From assembly GCA_031260775.1 (NCBI GenBank), contig JAISKW010000176.1, positions 1-8,484 on the forward strand: a stretch of 8,484 nt of DNA, read 5' to 3'. A model generated the notes under the pieces. It saw nothing but the letters and a program-made list of their open reading frames with translations. It was not told where the DNA came from and ran no database searches. The stretch comes from Christensenellaceae bacterium (GTDB lineage: Bacteria; Bacillota; Clostridia; Christensenellales; DTU072). The position numbers and the translations under genes are program-made. Below are positions 6,443 through 8,484 of this stretch, one piece after another. Numbering within the stretch: the first letter of the stretch is position 1; every line of letters begins with the position of its first letter.

Positions 6443-6637
6443 ATGCGAGAAATTACCGTAAAAAGTGCAACCGCGCTGACGAGCGTGCAAAAGGCGAAGT
6501 TAGAAGGCGCGTTATCTCAAGGCGATGAGGTCTTTTACTACATCGTTTCGGACGACGTAATAGGCGGTTTATCTATAACGGACGGCAGCCGCGTTTTGGA
6601 CTACACGGCGGAACGCAAAAGCACTATCATCAAAGCG
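6443..6637 (+). other. Delta (AtpH/OSCP) C-terminal-domain-like segment of AtpA
   Basis: This is the part of the atpA reading frame encoding residues 1-65, marked separately because it replaces a missing gene. In ordinary delta (about 180 residues) this domain follows an N-terminal six-helix bundle of about 105 residues and binds the C-terminus of b. Here the bundle is missing, the segment starts with its own ATG, and it runs into alpha without a stop or frame change. The assignment rests on visible motif agreement (SATALT, IGGL, DGSRVLD), not on a database search. Confidence 0.85.
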
Positions 6638-8287
6638 CGCGCCGAGGAGCTTGCAAAACGCGCTCTTAAGGACGGAATAAAGGTCACCGAAATCCCCGAG
6701 CTCATCAAAAAGAAGCTTGCGGAGCTTGCAAAGGAAGCGTTGGAGGGCGAGGCTACACGCCGCGGAATCCCCGTTGAAAAGGGCAAGGACTACGTCCCCG
6801 TAGACGGGAAGCTCAAGTGGGAGCATATCAGTCACATCGGCGGCACGCCGCTTATGGAGGAATGCGGCCGCGTTGTTTCGGTGCAGGACGGCGTCGTACA
6901 CATCGAGGGGCTTAACAAAGCAAGCTACGGCGAGCTGATAACCATTGCCCGTACCGGCTACGCGCTCGTTATGAAGCTTGCCGAAAACGAGGTAGGCGCA
7001 ATCATTTTGGACGGCGCGGACAGCGTTGAGTACGGCGATATAGCGTTTTCAACGGGTAAAATTATCGAAGTCCCCGTCGGCGAGGAGCTACTCGGGCGCG
7101 TTGTTGACCCTTTAGGCAACATCTTAGACGGCGGTATGCCGCTTTTGTTTACAAATTTCGGCAAAATCGAGGACGCCGCCCCGCGCATTATCGACCGCGG
7201 CAAGGTCAACGAGCCGCTAAGCACCGGCATACTTGCAATCGATTCGATGATTCCTATCGGCAAAGGGCAGCGCGAATTAATCATAGGCGACCGTCAAACC
7301 GGCAAAACCGCCATTGCTATCGATACGATTATCAACCAAAAGGGCAAAGGTACGGTCTGCGTTTACGTCGCAATCGGGCAGCGTATGGGCGCGGTTGCCT
7401 CTCTTGTAAAAACCCTGTCGGATAACGGCGCGCTTGCATACACGGTTATCGTACTCGCCGCCGCGTCGGACAACGCGCCTTTGCAATACATCGCCCCCTA
7501 CTCCGGCACTGCAATTGCCGAATACTTTATGAAAAACGGCAAGGACGTCTTAATTGTTTACGACGACCTCACCAAGCACGCGGCGGCATACCGCACGGTT
7601 TCGCTGCTCCTTAAACGTCCTTCCGGACGCGAGGCGTTCCCGGGTGACATTTTTTACATTCACTCGCGCCTTCTTGAGCGCGCGGCAAAGCTTTCGCAAA
7701 AATTAGGCGGCGGCAGTTTGACGGCTCTCCCTATCATCGAAACGCAAGCCGGTGACATCTCCGCTTACATTCCCACAAACGTTATTTCCATAACCGACGG
7801 GCAAATTTACCTCGAAAACGAGCTTTTCAAGTCGGGGCAACGCCCGGCAGTCAACGTCGGTTTATCCGTTTCACGCGTAGGCGGCAGCGCGCAGACCAAA
7901 ATTATGCGCAAACTCTCCTCCACTATGCGTCTTGACATTGCCCACTACCGCGAGCTCCAAATCTTTGCGCAGTTCGGCAGCACCTTAGACCACAACACCA
8001 AGGAAACCTTAGAGTACGGCGCGAAAATCTGCGAGGCTATCAAGCAGAACGAATACGAACCCCTTTCGCTCCCCGAAGAAGGTCTTTACCTTTTCGCAAT
8101 CGTCAACCGTTACCTCAAATACACTCCGATTAACCGCGTAAAAGCCTTCCTTAAAGACTACTATTCCTACGTTCTTGCAAACGCACGCCCCCTATACGAC
8201 CGCATACGCGACACCGGCGACCTCACTGCCGCCGACTCCGACGAGCTCCGCAAGCTTACCGAAACTTTTGTCGAGGGGTATGAGTGA
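6443..8287 (+). CDS. atpA: F-type ATP synthase alpha subunit with N-terminal delta (OSCP) C-terminal-domain fusion
   Basis: A 614-residue protein, about 110 longer than usual alpha (about 500). Residues 1-65 match the C-terminal domain of delta/OSCP: ITVKSATALT (4-13), then DDVIGGLSITDGSRVLDYT (37-55), the delta pattern V.SA..L...(I/V)GG(L/V).I..G..V.D.S. The alpha N-terminal helix follows (VTEIPELIKKKL, 81-92), then about 38 extra residues (101-138), and the beta-barrel from GRVVSVQDGVVHIEGL (142-157). The catalytic core is canonical: Walker A GDRQTGKT (282-289), YDDLTKHAAAYR (373-384), PSGREAFPGD (393-402) and the Arg finger Arg478 in SVSRVGG. The C-terminal domain is complete. The ATG has no Shine-Dalgarno and sits one base after the atpF stop, so translation is probably coupled. 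In F1, alpha forms the alpha3beta3 head. Here it may also provide the contact to b. The delta N-terminal bundle is absent. Confidence 0.93.
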   Translation: MREITVKSATALTSVQKAKLEGALSQGDEVFYYIVSDDVIGGLSITDGSRVLDYTAERKSTIIKARAEELAKRALKDGIKVTEIPELIKKKLAELAKEALEGEATRRGIPVEKGKDYVPVDGKLKWEHISHIGGTPLMEECGRVVSVQDGVVHIEGLNKASYGELITIARTGYALVMKLAENEVGAIILDGADSVEYGDIAFSTGKIIEVPVGEELLGRVVDPLGNILDGGMPLLFTNFGKIEDAAPRIIDRGKVNEPLSTGILAIDSMIPIGKGQRELIIGDRQTGKTAIAIDTIINQKGKGTVCVYVAIGQRMGAVASLVKTLSDNGALAYTVIVLAAASDNAPLQYIAPYSGTAIAEYFMKNGKDVLIVYDDLTKHAAAYRTVSLLLKRPSGREAFPGDIFYIHSRLLERAAKLSQKLGGGSLTALPIIETQAGDISAYIPTNVISITDGQIYLENELFKSGQRPAVNVGLSVSRVGGSAQTKIMRKLSSTMRLDIAHYRELQIFAQFGSTLDHNTKETLEYGAKICEAIKQNEYEPLSLPEEGLYLFAIVNRYLKYTPINRVKAFLKDYYSYVLANARPLYDRIRDTGDLTAADSDELRKLTETFVEGYE

Positions 8288-8294
8288 GTTGATT

Positions 8295-8377
8295 ATTTCA
8301 CAGGCGAAGCCGACTTCACAGCATAGCTACTTCACAGCATAGCTACTTCACAGCGAATCTATTTCACCGCTAAGCTT
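8295..8377. repeat. Tandem array of five degenerate 16-18 bp units
   Basis: Successive units begin A(C/T)TTCAC: 8295-8312, 8313-8328, 8329-8344, 8345-8360 and 8361-8377. Units two and three are identical (ACTTCACAGCATAGCT), unit four differs in three bases, and units one and five are more diverged. The array fills the space between the atpA stop and the stop of the convergent gene and slightly overlaps the latter. It has no spacers, so it is not a CRISPR. It looks like a dispersed intergenic tandem repeat. Confidence 0.8.
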
Positions 8378-8382
8378 AGCGG
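8367..8382. repeat. Perfect 16-bp palindrome at the convergent gene's stop
   Basis: CCGCTAAGCTTAGCGG is perfectly self-complementary and spans the last tandem unit and the stop codon (8376-8378, minus) of the convergent gene. With no loop and no adjacent T-run it is a poor intrinsic terminator. It could be a protein-binding dyad or part of the repeat's own symmetry. Confidence 0.5.
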
Positions 8383-8484
8383 AGTTTTGCGAGGTATTGT
8401 TTCAGAATTCCGAAAAGGTAATAGATGCCGATATCGTACAGAAACAGCGCGGCGATTGTGATTACATGAAGGATAAGATACAAG
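8376..8484 (-). CDS. C-terminus of an unidentified membrane protein (partial)
   Basis: On the minus strand the frame enters from the right edge and stops at TAA (8378-8376), giving 35 residues. A hydrophobic stretch (LYLILHVITIAALFLYDIGI and the next four residues) is followed by a basic tail, ILKQYLAKLR. This is the usual shape of a last transmembrane helix with a positive cytoplasmic end. Codons favour G/C in the third position, as in the neighbouring genes. No family can be named. The gene converges on atpA across the tandem array. The same stretch is also open on the plus strand, but that reading lacks a start. Confidence 0.6.
   Translation of the reverse strand, partial: LYLILHVITIAALFLYDIGIYYLFGILKQYLAKLR

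Noticed and set aside
6443..6637. A separate small atpH gene that ends before atpA
   Set aside because: There is no stop between the delta-like segment and alpha; the frame is continuous and an internal alpha start with a Shine-Dalgarno is not seen.
8343..8484. Plus-strand open frame at the right edge
   Set aside because: It has no start codon before ATG 8464 and runs through the tandem repeats; the opposite strand gives a more convincing membrane C-terminus.

Overview
The window most resembles a Bacillota/Clostridia-type bacterium, perhaps an uncultured gut lineage. This rests on the style of the proteins (a Gram-positive-like FtsX/MacB-type ABC fusion and a clostridial-looking F-type ATPase) and on short palindromic and tandem intergenic repeats. 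Nothing here fixes the taxonomy, and it is an inference only.

Layout. (i) Positions 3-104 hold the 3' end of a plus-strand gene. (ii) A palindromic repeat lies at 130-187. (iii) Two minus-strand genes follow: a two-TM Cache-like/GAF sensor with no output domain (189-1472) and a 988-residue fused ABC ATPase-permease (1636-4602). A second, more complete palindromic repeat (1510-1581) sits between them. (iv) A 278-bp divergent intergenic region (4603-4880) carries putative promoters for both directions, a possible 17-codon ORF and a hairpin plus T-tract facing the next operon. (v) A plus-strand ATP synthase operon, atpB-atpE-atpF-atpA, runs from 4881 to 8287. (vi) An array of five degenerate 16-18 bp tandem units (8295-8377) fills the gap to a convergent gene, of which only the membrane-anchored C-terminus (8376-8484, minus) is in the window.

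The main finding is the ATP synthase operon. There is no separate delta (atpH) gene. Instead the 614-residue AtpA begins with about 65 residues that match the C-terminal, b-binding domain of delta/OSCP. The usual alpha N-terminal helix, an extra segment of about 38 residues and an otherwise canonical alpha subunit then follow in frame. The delta N-terminal helical bundle, which normally joins the stalk to the three alpha N-termini, is missing from the locus: atpF ends one base before atpA begins. The operon also stops after atpA, with gamma, beta and epsilon absent. If the enzyme is assembled, its F1-stalk connection must differ from the textbook one. Subunits a, c and b have their key residues (a-Arg192, c-Glu66, b membrane anchor and coiled coil), and alpha has Walker A and the Arg finger, so the complex looks functional rather than decayed.

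The first genes of the three complete transcription units (sensor, ABC protein, atpB) lack a normally placed Shine-Dalgarno and have -10-like hexamers 3-6 bp before the start codon. This suggests leaderless or near-leaderless transcripts, whereas operon-internal atpF has a classic AGGAGG.
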